Below, in pieces: positions 42,425 to 51,372 of a stretch of DNA of 64,000 nucleotides. Under the pieces are notes generated by a model. It ran no database searches, was not told the origin of the DNA, and saw only the letters and a list, made by a program, of their open reading frames with translations. How positions within the stretch are numbered: the stretch's first letter is position 1; each line of letters starts with the position of its first letter. Source of the stretch: G942493275 sp942493275 (lineage in GTDB: Bacteria > Actinomycetota > Coriobacteriia > Anaerosomatales > PHET01); assembly GCA_942493275.1 (NCBI GenBank), contig OW818687.1:744001-808000 (forward strand). Direction: 5' to 3'. A program made the position numbers and the translations under genes.

Positions 42425-42453
42425 CTGTCATCGCCCGTCCGCACCGCTATACT
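42425..42453 (+). promoter_or_regulatory. Promoter of the tryptophanase-RidA operon
   Basis: CTGTCA (42425-42430) and TATACT (42448-42453) are separated by 17 bp and match the sigma-70 consensus 4 of 6 and 5 of 6. The leader to the start codon is only about 55 nt, too short for a TnaC-type attenuator. Confidence 0.6.
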
Positions 42454-42513
42454 CCCACCTTGGTACGCGCGTGCTTTTCAGATCGAGCCGCGCACGTGAC
42501 GCCGGGAGGCGCC

Positions 42514-43896
42514 ATGTCTTTCAAGACGATCATCGAACCGTTTCGCATCAAAGTGGTCGAGCAAATCAAGATGACCACGCCTGAGCAGCGAGAGGAGATG
42601 ATCCGTGCAGCCGGCTACAACATCTTCGCGCTGCATTCGGAAGACGTGATCATCGACCTGCTCACGGACTCAGGTACCGGCGCCATGAGCGCCAACCAGT
42701 GGGGCGGAGTCATGCGCGGCGACGAGTCGTACGCCGGCAGCCCCAGCTACTTCCACTTCTACGACTCGATCAACGACGTCACCGGCTTCGAGTACATCAT
42801 CCCGACGCATCAGGGCCGCGCCGCCGAGCGCATCCTGTTCTCGGTGATGTGCAAGGAAGGCGACGTCGTCCCCAACAACAGCCACTTCGACACGACGCGC
42901 GCCAACGTCGAGTTCAAGGGCGCCATCGCTCTCGACCTGCCCAGCGCCGAGCTCTCCGACATGGACTCGGACCGGCCGTTCAAGGGCGACATGGACATCG
43001 AGCGCCTGCGCGCGACGTTCGCCGAGTACGGCGCCGACCGCATCCCGCTCGTCATGATGACGGTCACCAACAACTCCGGCGGCGGTCAGCCGGTCTCGAT
43101 GGGCAACATGCGCGCCGTCGCCGAGGTCTGTCGCGAGTTCGACAAGCCGCTCTACCTCGATGCCTGCCGCATCTCCGAGAACGCGATGTTCATCAAGATG
43201 CGCGAGCCGGGCTATGCCGATAAGTCCGTGCGCGAGATCGTCCGCGAGATGTGCGACCTGGCCCACGGCTGCACGATGAGCGCGAAGAAGGACGCCATCG
43301 TCAACATGGGTGGCTTCCTCGCCACCCGCGACCCCGAGGTGCAGCGACAGGCCCAGAGCCTGCTCATCCTCACCGAGGGCTTCCCCACCTATGGCGGCCT
43401 CTCCGGTCGCGACCTCGAGGCGCTCGCCATCGGCATGCAGGAGGGCATCGACGAGGACTACCTCAACTACCGCCTCACCTCGACCCGGTACGTGGGCCAG
43501 CACCTCCGCGACGCGGGCGTGCCGCTCATCTGGCCGACCGGCGGTCACGCGATCTACCTCGACGCGAAGCGCTTCGCCCCGCACCTGGCTCCCACCGAGC
43601 TGCCGGGCGTCGCGGTATCCATCGAGCTCTACCGCCTCGGCGGCGTGCGCGCCTGCGAGATCGGCACCCTGATGTTCGGCCGCCGCGACGAGGCGACCGG
43701 CGAGGAGCTGGCCGGGCCGCGTGAACTGGTGCGCCTTGCCATCCCGCGCCGGGTCTACACTCAGAGCCACATGGACTACGTGATCGAGGTCGTCCTCAAG
43801 GCATGGGAGAATCGCGAGTCCCTCCCCGCCTACCGCATCGTCGAGCAGCCGCCGTTCCTGCGGCACTTCTCGGCCACGCTCGCACCCACCGAGTAG
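42514..43896 (+). CDS. tnaA: Tryptophanase/tyrosine phenol-lyase family beta-eliminating lyase
   Basis: The start is taken as ATG 42514, with GGGAGG 4-9 nt upstream; an earlier ATG at 42418 is upstream of the promoter. 460 residues. PLP-binding Lys in CTMSAKKDAIVNMGGFL near residue 255, YLDACRISENA near 210, IPTHQGRAAERILFSVM near 95 and TNNSGGGQPVSM near 188. The sequence SAKKDA is nearer tryptophanase than tyrosine phenol-lyase (SGKKDC). The enzyme splits Trp into indole, pyruvate and ammonia through an aminoacrylate intermediate. The neighbouring RidA gene removes exactly this type of reactive intermediate. Confidence 0.88.
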   Translation: MSFKTIIEPFRIKVVEQIKMTTPEQREEMIRAAGYNIFALHSEDVIIDLLTDSGTGAMSANQWGGVMRGDESYAGSPSYFHFYDSINDVTGFEYIIPTHQGRAAERILFSVMCKEGDVVPNNSHFDTTRANVEFKGAIALDLPSAELSDMDSDRPFKGDMDIERLRATFAEYGADRIPLVMMTVTNNSGGGQPVSMGNMRAVAEVCREFDKPLYLDACRISENAMFIKMREPGYADKSVREIVREMCDLAHGCTMSAKKDAIVNMGGFLATRDPEVQRQAQSLLILTEGFPTYGGLSGRDLEALAIGMQEGIDEDYLNYRLTSTRYVGQHLRDAGVPLIWPTGGHAIYLDAKRFAPHLAPTELPGVAVSIELYRLGGVRACEIGTLMFGRRDEATGEELAGPRELVRLAIPRRVYTQSHMDYVIEVVLKAWENRESLPAYRIVEQPPFLRHFSATLAPTE

Positions 43897-43925
43897 CCGG
43901 ACCCGTCCACCAGAAGGGACCTGAC

Positions 43926-44309
43926 ATGACCAGAAACGCACACACGAGCCCCAACGGGCCCGCAGCCATCGGCCCCTACTCCCACGGCGTGTGGGCCGGC
44001 GACCTGCTCTACCTCTCCGGACAGACGCCGATCGACCCGGCCACCGGCCAGCTCGTGGAGGGCGGCGTGACCGAGCAGACCGAGCGGGTCTTCGCGAACC
44101 TCGAGGCGGTAGTCGCCGACGCGGGGCTGTCGATGGACGACGTCGTGAAGGTGAACGTCTTCCTCACCTCGATGACCGACTTCCCCGAGATGAACGCGGT
44201 CTACGGCGCGCACTTCGCCGAGCCGTACCCGGCGCGCTCGACCGTCGCCGTCGCCGGGCTGCCGCTGGGCGCCCGCGTCGAGATCGAGCTGGTCGCCAAG
44301 CGCCCGTAG
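43926..44309 (+). CDS. RidA family imine/enamine deaminase
   Basis: 127 residues from ATG 43926. Conserved pattern AIGPYSHGVWAGDLLYLSGQTPIDP, VVKVNVFLTSMTDFPEMNAVYGAHF and PARSTVAVAGLPLGARVEIE, including the Arg that binds the carboxylate. RidA hydrolyses reactive 2-aminoacrylate and similar imines released by PLP enzymes. It is 29 bp after tnaA and shares its transcript, ending at a strong terminator. Confidence 0.93.
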   Translation: MTRNAHTSPNGPAAIGPYSHGVWAGDLLYLSGQTPIDPATGQLVEGGVTEQTERVFANLEAVVADAGLSMDDVVKVNVFLTSMTDFPEMNAVYGAHFAEPYPARSTVAVAGLPLGARVEIELVAKRP

Positions 44310-44330
44310 CGCTCGCAACCCATACGAGCA

Positions 44331-44364
44331 GAAGGGCCCCGGGAGAACGTTCCCGGGGCCCTTC
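44331..44364 (+). terminator. Bidirectional intrinsic terminator
   Basis: GAAGGGCCCCGGGA (44331-44344) pairs perfectly with 44351-44364 around a 6-nt loop, then TCTTGT follows. It separates the converging RidA and ABC exporter genes and probably ends both transcripts. Confidence 0.88.
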
Positions 44365-44388
44365 TCTTGTGCGGTCACGTGAAGCGCG

Positions 44389-46356
44389 CTACGACGCCTC
44401 GTCGAGCGCGACCGTGAACTGGCTGTCATGCAGTTCGCGGTAGAAGCCGTTGGCCGCCATGAGCTCCTCGTGGTTGCCCTGCTCCACGATGCGTCCGTGG
44501 TTCATCACGACGATGGTGTCCGCGTTGCGAATCGTCGAGAGCCGGTGCGCGATGACGAAGCTCGTGCGCCCCTTCATCAGCTCCGACATCGCCTTCTGGA
44601 TGAGCACCTCGGTGCGCGTGTCGACCGAGCTGGTCGCCTCGTCGAGGATGAGGATCTCGGGGTCCGCCAAGAACGCCCGTGCAATGGTGAGCAGCTGACG
44701 TTCGCCCGCCGAGATGTTGGAGGCGTCGTCGTCGAGCACCGTGCCGTATCCCTCCGGCAGCGTGCGCACGAAATGGTCGACGTGCGCCGCCTCGGCGGCA
44801 CGCGCGATCTGCTCGTCGGTTGCGTCCTCACGACCGTACGCGATGTTGTCGTGGATGGTGCCCTTGAACAGCCAGGCGTCCTGAAGCACCATGCCGAATG
44901 TCCTGCGCAGGGCGTCTCGGGAGAGGTCTGTGATGTCGACACCGTCCAGCAGGATCGCGCCCGCGTCGATCTCGTAGAAGCGCATCAGCAGGTTCACCAG
45001 CGTGGTCTTGCCGGCACCGGTCGGGCCGACGATCGCCACGGTGCTGCCGGGGCGCGCGTCGAGCGACAGGCTCTCGATGAGCGGCTCATCGGCCTTGTAG
45101 CGGAAGGAGACGCCGCGCATCTCGACGTGCCCGGAGATGCGGCCCAGCGCCACGGGGGCGGTCGTCTCGGCGACCTCCTCGGCCTCGTCGAGCAGTTCGA
45201 AGACGCGCTCCGCAGAGGCCACCGTGGACTGCAGGACGTTGGCGATGCTCGCCAGCTGGGTGATGGGCTGCTGGAACTGGCGTGAGTACTGGATGAACGC
45301 CTGGACATCGCCGAGGGATATCCTGCCCTGGGCGACGCCCAGTCCGCCGATGACGCAGATCGCCACGTAGTTCAGGTTGTTGATGAACGTCATCGTCGGC
45401 ATGATGATGCCCGAGATGAACTGGGCCTTGAAGCTCGCCTCGTACAGCTCCTCGTTCACCTCGTCGAAGGTGGCGATCGCCTCCTCCTGCCGCCCGAAGA
45501 CCTTCACGATGCTGTGGCCGCTGAACATCTCTTCGACGTGCCCGTTGAGCGTGCCGGTGTGCTTCCACTGTGCAGCGAACTGCTTTTGGGAGCGCGTCGC
45601 GATCAGCACCGCCGCCGCCACCGAGACCGGCACGGCGAGCAGCGACACCATGGCCAGAAGCGGGCTGATCCAGAACATCATCGCCAGCACGCCGACGACG
45701 GTGAGCAGCGAGGTGATGATCTGCGTGATGCTCTGCTGCAGCGTCTGGGCGATGTTGTCGATGTCGTTGGTCACGCGCGAAAGCACGTCGCCGCGAGGCT
45801 GGCTGTCGTAGTAGCGCAACGGGAGCCTCGCGAGCTTCTCGTCGGCTTGCCTGCGCAGCGCGTAGATGACCTTCTGCGCGACTCCGGCCATCAGGTACTG
45901 CTGCGCCCAGCCGAGAAGCGCGCTCAGGGCGTACACGGCCGCGACCACGACCAGGATGCTCGCGAGTTCCTCGAAGTCGATGCCCTCACCGGGCGTGACG
46001 TCCATGTTCTCGAGCATGTTCGCGAGCTCGTCCTCGCCGCTCGCTCGAAGTCCCGCGACCGCCTGCTCCTGGGTCACGCCGGCCGGCAGCTGGCTGCCCA
46101 CGGCGCCCTCGAACACGACGTTGGTCGCCTCGCCGAGCATCTTGGGACCCACGATCTGGAAGCCGACGCTCGCGGTGGCGAACACCAGCACGAGCACGAG
46201 CAGCCACTTCTGCGGTGCCAGGTAGCCCGCAAGTCGCTTCAGCGAGTCCTTGAAGTTCTTGGGCTTGGCGACCGGTGCCCCCATGCCCATGTGGCGGCCG
46301 GGCCCGAATCCGCCGCCGCCCTGTCCGGGTTTGGGTGTCTTCTCGGCGTCGCTCAT
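44389..46356 (-). CDS. ABC exporter half-transporter, canonical ATPase site
   Basis: 655 residues from ATG 46356. A cytosolic lead, six membrane helices and a nucleotide-binding domain with Walker A GPTGAGKTT, signature ISAGERQLL, Walker B ILILDEATSSVD and H-loop IAHRLST. The catalytic Glu after Walker B is present. Together with the neighbouring subunit it should form a heterodimeric multidrug or lipid exporter of BmrCD/LmrCD type. It overlaps the neighbour by 4 bp. Confidence 0.93.
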   Translation of the reverse strand: MSDAEKTPKPGQGGGGFGPGRHMGMGAPVAKPKNFKDSLKRLAGYLAPQKWLLVLVLVFATASVGFQIVGPKMLGEATNVVFEGAVGSQLPAGVTQEQAVAGLRASGEDELANMLENMDVTPGEGIDFEELASILVVVAAVYALSALLGWAQQYLMAGVAQKVIYALRRQADEKLARLPLRYYDSQPRGDVLSRVTNDIDNIAQTLQQSITQIITSLLTVVGVLAMMFWISPLLAMVSLLAVPVSVAAAVLIATRSQKQFAAQWKHTGTLNGHVEEMFSGHSIVKVFGRQEEAIATFDEVNEELYEASFKAQFISGIIMPTMTFINNLNYVAICVIGGLGVAQGRISLGDVQAFIQYSRQFQQPITQLASIANVLQSTVASAERVFELLDEAEEVAETTAPVALGRISGHVEMRGVSFRYKADEPLIESLSLDARPGSTVAIVGPTGAGKTTLVNLLMRFYEIDAGAILLDGVDITDLSRDALRRTFGMVLQDAWLFKGTIHDNIAYGREDATDEQIARAAEAAHVDHFVRTLPEGYGTVLDDDASNISAGERQLLTIARAFLADPEILILDEATSSVDTRTEVLIQKAMSELMKGRTSFVIAHRLSTIRNADTIVVMNHGRIVEQGNHEELMAANGFYRELHDSQFTVALDEAS

Positions 46357-48083
46357 GCCACTTCCTCCTGACTAAGCTGCGAGAAGACGATCTCGCGGTA
46401 GGTTTCGCAGGTCTCGAGCAACTCGGCGTGAGTGCCCTGGCCTACCACGCGTCCGCCGTCCATCACGATGATGCGGTCGGCGTCCATGATGGTGCTCACC
46501 CGTTGGGCGACGATGAGCACGGTCGCCTCACGCGTTTCGCGCTTGAGCGCGGCGCGCAGCCTCGCGTCGGTCGCGTAATCGAGGGCCGAAAAGCTGTCGT
46601 CGAACACGTAGATCTCGGGGCGCTTCACGAGCGCGCGGGCGATGGCGAGGCGCTGGCGCTGACCGCCGGAGACGTTGCTGCCGCCCTGGGTGATTGGGGC
46701 GTCGAGCTCCTCGGGCATCTCGCGAACGAACTCGGCGCCCTGGGCGACCTCGAGCGCGTGCCACAGCTCGGCGTCGGTCGCTTCCTGCCGGCCGTAGCGC
46801 AGGTTGCTTGCGACGGTGCCGCTGAACAGGAACGCCTTCTGGTGCACGAAGCCGACCCGCTCCCACAGCAAGGGGCGCATCATCTCGCGCACGTCGACGC
46901 CGTCGACAAGGATCGATCCGCTGGTCACGTCGTAAAAGCGCGGGACGAGGTTGATGAGCGTGGACTTGCCGCTGCCGGTACTGCCCACGATCGCGGTGAC
47001 CTCGCCGGGACTCGCCGTGAACGACACGCCGCAGAGCACCGCATCCTCGGCGCCGGGATAGCGGAACTCAACGTCCCGGAACTCGATGTAGCCGGCCTGG
47101 CCGGTCTCGGCGGTGGACACTGCCGGGTCCACGACGCTCGGCTCGGTGTCGAGCACCTCCTTGATGCGCCTGGCCGAGGCGGCCGCACGCGGCACCATCA
47201 CGAACATCAGGACCGCCATCATGACCGACATGAGGATCTGCATGATGTAGGCGAGAAACGCCGTGAGATTGCCGATGGGCATCGCGCCGCTGTCGACCCG
47301 GAACGCTCCGAACCAGATGATCGCGACGCTCGAGAAGTTGAAGATGGCCATGAGCAGCGGCATCATCACCGCGAACATCCGGTTGATCTTGAGCTGGGTG
47401 TTGGTGAGGTCGAGGTTGGCCTCGTCGAAGCGCTTCTCCTCGAAGCGCGTCCGCACGAAGGCACGGATGACACGCACGCCCGAGAGCTTCTCGCGCATGA
47501 TCTGGTTCACCCGGTCGATCTTGCCCTGCATCGAGGTGAACAGCGGCAGAGCGGCCCTCAGCATCAGGCCGATGATCACCGCCATCAGCGGGATGATGAC
47601 CGCCAGCATCGTCGAGAGAGCCACGTCCTGGCGGATAGCCATGATCACGCCGCCGACCATCATGATCGGCGCGATGATGACCACGTTGAGCATCATCACG
47701 AGCACCATCTGGACCTGCTGGACGTCGTTGGTGGTGCGCGTGATCAGCGACGGCGCGCCAAAGACGTTGAGCTCGGTCTGGGCGAACGCCTGCACCCGGC
47801 GAAAGAGCGCCGAGCGGACGTCTCGGCCCATCGCCATCGCCGCTTTCGACCCCAGGTACACCGAGATGATCGAACCGACGCCGAGCAGCGCGGTCACGAG
47901 CACCATCAGGCCGCCGACACGCCAGATGTACTTAATATCGCCCTTCACGACTCCGTTGTTGATGATGTCGGCGTTGAGCTCGGGCAGGTAGAGGTTGGCG
48001 ATCGCCTGCACGAACAGCAGGACGAGAACGGCAGCCAACTGACGCCGATAGGGTCGCAGGTACTCGGTCAGGAGTGAGATCAT
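46353..48083 (-). CDS. ABC exporter half-transporter, degenerate ATPase site
   Basis: 576 residues from ATG 48083. Six membrane helices, then Walker A GSTGSGKST, signature NVSGGQRQRL, Walker B YVFDDSFSALD and IVAQRVSTIMD. In Walker B the catalytic Glu is Asp and in the switch loop the usual His is Gln (AQR), so this half has a non-hydrolytic site, as in TM287 of TM287/288 and in BmrC. The asymmetric pair is the usual heterodimer organisation. It overlaps the MarR gene upstream and the second subunit downstream. Confidence 0.92.
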   Translation of the reverse strand: MISLLTEYLRPYRRQLAAVLVLLFVQAIANLYLPELNADIINNGVVKGDIKYIWRVGGLMVLVTALLGVGSIISVYLGSKAAMAMGRDVRSALFRRVQAFAQTELNVFGAPSLITRTTNDVQQVQMVLVMMLNVVIIAPIMMVGGVIMAIRQDVALSTMLAVIIPLMAVIIGLMLRAALPLFTSMQGKIDRVNQIMREKLSGVRVIRAFVRTRFEEKRFDEANLDLTNTQLKINRMFAVMMPLLMAIFNFSSVAIIWFGAFRVDSGAMPIGNLTAFLAYIMQILMSVMMAVLMFVMVPRAAASARRIKEVLDTEPSVVDPAVSTAETGQAGYIEFRDVEFRYPGAEDAVLCGVSFTASPGEVTAIVGSTGSGKSTLINLVPRFYDVTSGSILVDGVDVREMMRPLLWERVGFVHQKAFLFSGTVASNLRYGRQEATDAELWHALEVAQGAEFVREMPEELDAPITQGGSNVSGGQRQRLAIARALVKRPEIYVFDDSFSALDYATDARLRAALKRETREATVLIVAQRVSTIMDADRIIVMDGGRVVGQGTHAELLETCETYREIVFSQLSQEEVA

Positions 48084-48619
48084 CGTGTACCCTTCTGCGA
48101 CCGCGCAGCCGCTGCCGTGATGTTGTCCTGGACCAGCCCCAGCAACCGTTCGAGCTCGAGCTGATCCTCATCGGCCAGCGGCGTGATGGTGTCGGCGACC
48201 ATCGACTCGTGGACGGCGTGGAGGTCGGCCTGGAGCGCGCGGCCGGCGTCGGTCACGTGGAGCCTCACGACGCGGTTGTCGTGCGCGTCGGGTCGCCGCT
48301 CGATGAGGCCGGCGCTCTCCATCTTCTTCACCATGATGGTGACCGTGGGGCGAGAGACGTGCAGCACGTCGGCGAGCTCGGTCTGACTAATGCCGTCGTT
48401 CTTACTGAGCACCCACAGTGAGAACGCCTGTCCAGGGTGGGCGCCCTTCTCGCTGATGCGGTCAAGCATCAACTGCTTCTGGGAGCGCGTGACCTCGCGC
48501 AGCGCGTGGAAGACACGCACCGGGCGTGGCGCGTTCTCGTCAACGGTGGGGTGAGGGATCGATGCCGGGGGGCCCGGCGGCGCACACCCGCAGGCCGGAT
48601 CGTGGGGGCGGTGAATCAT
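48080..48619 (-). CDS. MarR-family regulator of the ABC exporter
   Basis: 179 residues from ATG 48619. Core MarR domain (about 40-165): FSLWVLSKNDGISQTELADVLHVSRPTVTIMVKKMESAGLIERRPDAHDNR and a C-terminal dimerisation helix. The first 35 residues are an extra tail with two Cys (PACGCAPPG). It is the first gene of the exporter operon and overlaps the next gene by 4 bp. Two copies of an inverted repeat in the promoter (48656-48682) are the likely binding sites. MarR proteins usually repress until an antibiotic or other small molecule binds. Confidence 0.92.
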   Translation of the reverse strand: MIHRPHDPACGCAPPGPPASIPHPTVDENAPRPVRVFHALREVTRSQKQLMLDRISEKGAHPGQAFSLWVLSKNDGISQTELADVLHVSRPTVTIMVKKMESAGLIERRPDAHDNRVVRLHVTDAGRALQADLHAVHESMVADTITPLADEDQLELERLLGLVQDNITAAAARSQKGTR

Positions 48620-48655
48620 TGGGGGTTCCTTCGAGACTCGGAGTCGCAGGGATTG

Positions 48656-48682
48656 GTAGCACGCTAACTATTAGCACGCTAA
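48656..48682 (-). promoter_or_regulatory. Double MarR operator in the ABC exporter promoter
   Basis: Two copies of the dyad TTAGC-N2-GCTAA-type element: TAGCACGCTA (48657-48666) and TTAGCACGCTAA (48671-48682), centres 15 bp apart. On the minus strand a TTGCAG -35-like box (48696-48691) lies just upstream, so the two sites cover the -10 region. MarR-family binding is inferred from position and symmetry. Confidence 0.65.
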
Positions 48683-48727
48683 CAGTCGGGCTGCAAGTGA
48701 ATCTCGCGCTGAATCGCGACTCCGCGC

Positions 48728-49720
48728 CTAGCGGGACTCGGGCGGTGCGGCGTGGCACTCCACGCAGAACAGCGGCGAGTGACAGCTGAGGCAAAACGCC
48801 GTGCCTTCCTCGCGCACCGTGTTGAAGTGCTGCTTCTCCCACGTGCCCTGGCCGGGCTGATACGCCGTGTGGTGGCACATCGTGCACATGTCCGGCTGCG
48901 CGCCGTGGCAGCTCTCACACACCTCGCGGCCCTTCTCGGCCACGACGACCGCGTGACCGGTGCGACCCTTCGCCCACCCGTCGGGATGCGGCATCTCGAC
49001 GCCGTGGCAGTCGGTGCAGAAGTCCTGCTCGTGGCACATCTCGCAGAGTGCGAGATCCTCGTCGGCCACCTCGCCGTGCGTTTCCTTCCACTCAGCCGGC
49101 TCGTGCGACGCCGGGACGAGCTCGTACCCGGACGGGTGGCACACGTCGCACTCCGCAGAAGCATCGGGCTGCTCGGCGGTGCCGTGGCAGGTGTAGCACT
49201 GCGCCATCAGCGACAGAGCGGTGCCTCGGGACTCGATGGGATGCGCGGTGCGGACGTGACAGCTGACGCACGAGCCGTTGCGCTCGGCGTGCTCCGCGTG
49301 GTCGATCTTGATGCGGAAGCCCGAAGTCGCCTTGCGATTGGGGTCGTGGCACTGGAGGCAGACCTCGTCCTCGACCGGCTTGCTGCTCGCGGTCGGGGCG
49401 TCTATCGGGTCCTCGAAGTTGCCCGAGGCGTGAGCGGCGATGTCGCGGCCCAGGAGTCTGGCTCGGTCAGCCAGCTTCACCGGGTACGCGTAGACCGGCC
49501 TGGCGGGCTGGTGGCACTCGACACAGGCCACCGCGGCATGCGCGGACTGCTCCCAACTGTCAGTGCGCACCGACATCTCGTGGCACGACGAGCACAGGCG
49601 TGGCGAGGCGGTGGCGAGGTCCGCCACGATCACAAGCGCGATCACCGTCAGGGTGATGCCGACGACGGTCCAGATGCGCCGCCTGGTCGCGCCGCCGTTC
49701 GATGCGCTCTCGCCGTTCAC
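48728..49720 (-). CDS. Membrane-anchored dodecahaem c-type cytochrome
   Basis: The start is taken as GTG 49720, 5 nt after AGGAGG; the GTG at 49726 would overlap that site. 330 residues. One N-terminal membrane helix (WTVVGITLTVIALVIVADLA) precedes twelve CxxCH motifs: CSSCH, CVECH, CLQCH, CVSCH, CYTCH, CDVCH, CEMCH, CTDCH, CESCH, CTMCH, CLSCH and CVECH. The first motif follows the helix closely (PRLCSSCHEMS), as in the NapC/NirT family of quinol-oxidising cytochromes. Several His outside the motifs could be distal ligands. It is the last gene of the operon and is likely the outermost electron carrier. Confidence 0.9.
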   Translation of the reverse strand: MNGESASNGGATRRRIWTVVGITLTVIALVIVADLATASPRLCSSCHEMSVRTDSWEQSAHAAVACVECHQPARPVYAYPVKLADRARLLGRDIAAHASGNFEDPIDAPTASSKPVEDEVCLQCHDPNRKATSGFRIKIDHAEHAERNGSCVSCHVRTAHPIESRGTALSLMAQCYTCHGTAEQPDASAECDVCHPSGYELVPASHEPAEWKETHGEVADEDLALCEMCHEQDFCTDCHGVEMPHPDGWAKGRTGHAVVVAEKGREVCESCHGAQPDMCTMCHHTAYQPGQGTWEKQHFNTVREEGTAFCLSCHSPLFCVECHAAPPESR

Positions 49721-49729
49721 CGCCACCTC

Positions 49730-50533
49730 CTACCGCACCATCTTGAGCGTCGGATCGAAGTTGAGTTGCGGCACTTCGCCGTGGCACTCGATGCAGAAGT
49801 CGCCGTCGTGGCACCCCTCACAGCTCCGGTGCTCCTTGATGCGGGCGCCGTGCACCGCACGCCAGTCGGTGCCATGCGATGCGGGCCTCTGCGAGTGGCA
49901 GTCCTCGCACCAGTCCTCGGCCCACTTGTGGCAGCCGATGCACTCAGCGTCCGTGGGATGGTCGTCGTGCTCCTCGAGCCACTTTCCGGACCGGTGGCTC
50001 TCGGGAGCGTCCTTCTGCGTGTGACACGCCGAACAAGAGTCCTTGGCCGTGTCACCGTCGTGGCAGACCATGCAGCCGGCCATCGGCGGCGTGTGCTTGC
50101 CCTCGGGACTCGTCTCGTGGACCAGGAAGTTGTGACACTGCACGCACTCCATCTCGAGGATAGTCACGTGCGCCCTGTGCGGTATCTGCAGGTCGCCTTC
50201 GGGCGAGACGGTGCGCAGGTCGTTGTGGCACTCGAGGCACGACTCGTTGGTCGGCTTGGCGAATACGTCGGGCGTGCGGGACGGTGAAACGACCGAGAGA
50301 TAGAACTCCCCCACCATGCGTGTGCGATAGACGGCCTTGGCGACCGGGTCCGGTGCAACGTGGCACCCCTCGCAGCCGGCCTCGAGGTGGGTCGACACCC
50401 TCCACGGCTCGTACTTGTCGGTGAGGTCCGAGAAGAACGAGGGGCGCGTAGCGAGGTATCCCGGCACGATGACGAGCAGGGTGAACACGGCCACCGCGAT
50501 GGCGACATACACGAGCTTGCGCCGGCGCGACAT
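49730..50533 (-). CDS. Membrane-anchored nonahaem c-type cytochrome
   Basis: ATG 50533 with AAGGAGTG ahead; 267 residues. An N-terminal helix (LVYVAIAVAVFTLLVIVPGYLA) is followed by nine CxxCH motifs: CEGCH, CLECH, CVQCH, CMVCH, CSACH, CIGCH, CEDCH, CEGCH and CIECH. It is closely similar to the neighbour encoded at 50533-51372: both have LQIPHRAHVTIL or LLIPHRAHVEVL before the third haem, WLEEHDDH- or WLQIHGSM-type segments and a terminal C-x2-CH-x4-C-x2-CH. The two arose by tandem duplication. The start overlaps the upstream stop (TGATG). Confidence 0.9.
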   Translation of the reverse strand: MSRRRKLVYVAIAVAVFTLLVIVPGYLATRPSFFSDLTDKYEPWRVSTHLEAGCEGCHVAPDPVAKAVYRTRMVGEFYLSVVSPSRTPDVFAKPTNESCLECHNDLRTVSPEGDLQIPHRAHVTILEMECVQCHNFLVHETSPEGKHTPPMAGCMVCHDGDTAKDSCSACHTQKDAPESHRSGKWLEEHDDHPTDAECIGCHKWAEDWCEDCHSQRPASHGTDWRAVHGARIKEHRSCEGCHDGDFCIECHGEVPQLNFDPTLKMVR

Positions 50534-51372
50534 CAGTGACACTCCTTGCAGAACTTCTCGCCGCCGTGGCACACCAGGCAGCCGTCACCGCGCTTGATTG
50601 CGTGCGGGCCGTGATCCTTCTTCCAGTTGCCGGCGTGGGACTCAGGACGCTTCTCGTGGCACTCGGCGCAGCTGTCCGGCGTCCAGTCGTGGCACTCCCC
50701 ACAGTCCTGGGTCTCGGCCATCGAACCGTGGATCTGCAGCCAGTCGTCGCGTTCGTGAGTCTCGGGCGTCTGCTTACGCGTGTGGCAGTCGACGCACTCG
50801 TTGCTCGCCTGGTCGCCGTCGTGACACTCCTCGAGACAGCCCTCCATCTCGGGACGGTTGTAGCCGTGTCGGTTCAGCGAGTGCACGAGATCCTTGTGGC
50901 ACACCACGCAGTCGAGCTTCAGGACCTCGACGTGGGCGCGGTGCGGGATGAGCAGGTCACCGCCCGGAGCCACCTTGCGGTAGGAGGTGTGGCACTTGCG
51001 GCACGCCTCGATTCCCGGAGCGGGCAGCAGGTTGGTGGACTTCGGGCCCTCGAAGAGCTGGGAGTAGAACGCCGGGATCGAGTGGGCCGCGAACGCGGCC
51101 ATGCCTGCCACACCGGGCTCTACGTGGCACTCGACGCACGAGATGCGCGAGTGAGTCGACGACTCCCAGTGATCCATCCGCTGTCCAAGTGCGGGATATC
51201 GGCGGTAGTAGTCCGGCTGGAGCGTGGAGAACACCGGCAGCACCACGGCGACGATCACCGCGAGCACGCCGATGGCCACGACCCACTTCGCCCATCGGGG
51301 GAAGCGAGCCTTCGCCACAGCCGCGTCGTCGGTCTCGGCGGGCGGGGTCGCGGTGTCGCGCTCCTCGGCCAC
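50533..51372 (-). CDS. Membrane-anchored nonahaem c-type cytochrome with one CX3CH motif
   Basis: 279 residues, GTG 51372 immediately after the upstream TAG. An N-terminal membrane helix (WAKWVVAIGVLAVIVAVVLP) is followed by eight CxxCH motifs (CVECH, CRKCH, CVVCH, CVDCH, CGECH, CAECH, CLVCH, CKECH) and one CLEECH, which has an extra residue between the Cys. CX3CH is a known variant haem site in some multihaem cytochromes. The protein ends directly on the last haem motif. It is a paralogue of the cytochromes on both sides. Confidence 0.9.
   Translation of the reverse strand: MAEERDTATPPAETDDAAVAKARFPRWAKWVVAIGVLAVIVAVVLPVFSTLQPDYYRRYPALGQRMDHWESSTHSRISCVECHVEPGVAGMAAFAAHSIPAFYSQLFEGPKSTNLLPAPGIEACRKCHTSYRKVAPGGDLLIPHRAHVEVLKLDCVVCHKDLVHSLNRHGYNRPEMEGCLEECHDGDQASNECVDCHTRKQTPETHERDDWLQIHGSMAETQDCGECHDWTPDSCAECHEKRPESHAGNWKKDHGPHAIKRGDGCLVCHGGEKFCKECH

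Noticed and set aside
42454..42513. TnaC-like leader peptide before tryptophanase
   Set aside because: The leader is only about 60 nt and contains no Trp-bearing open frame.
46275..48077. 600-codon open frame on the plus strand
   Set aside because: It is antisense to the ABC exporter gene; it is His- and Asp-rich in the manner of a shadow frame in high-GC DNA and has no ribosome site or domain.
48752..50287. 511-codon open frame on the plus strand opposite two cytochrome genes
   Set aside because: Its translation is a low-complexity Val/Ala/Arg/Leu-rich shadow of the CxxCH repeats and it runs through both genes.
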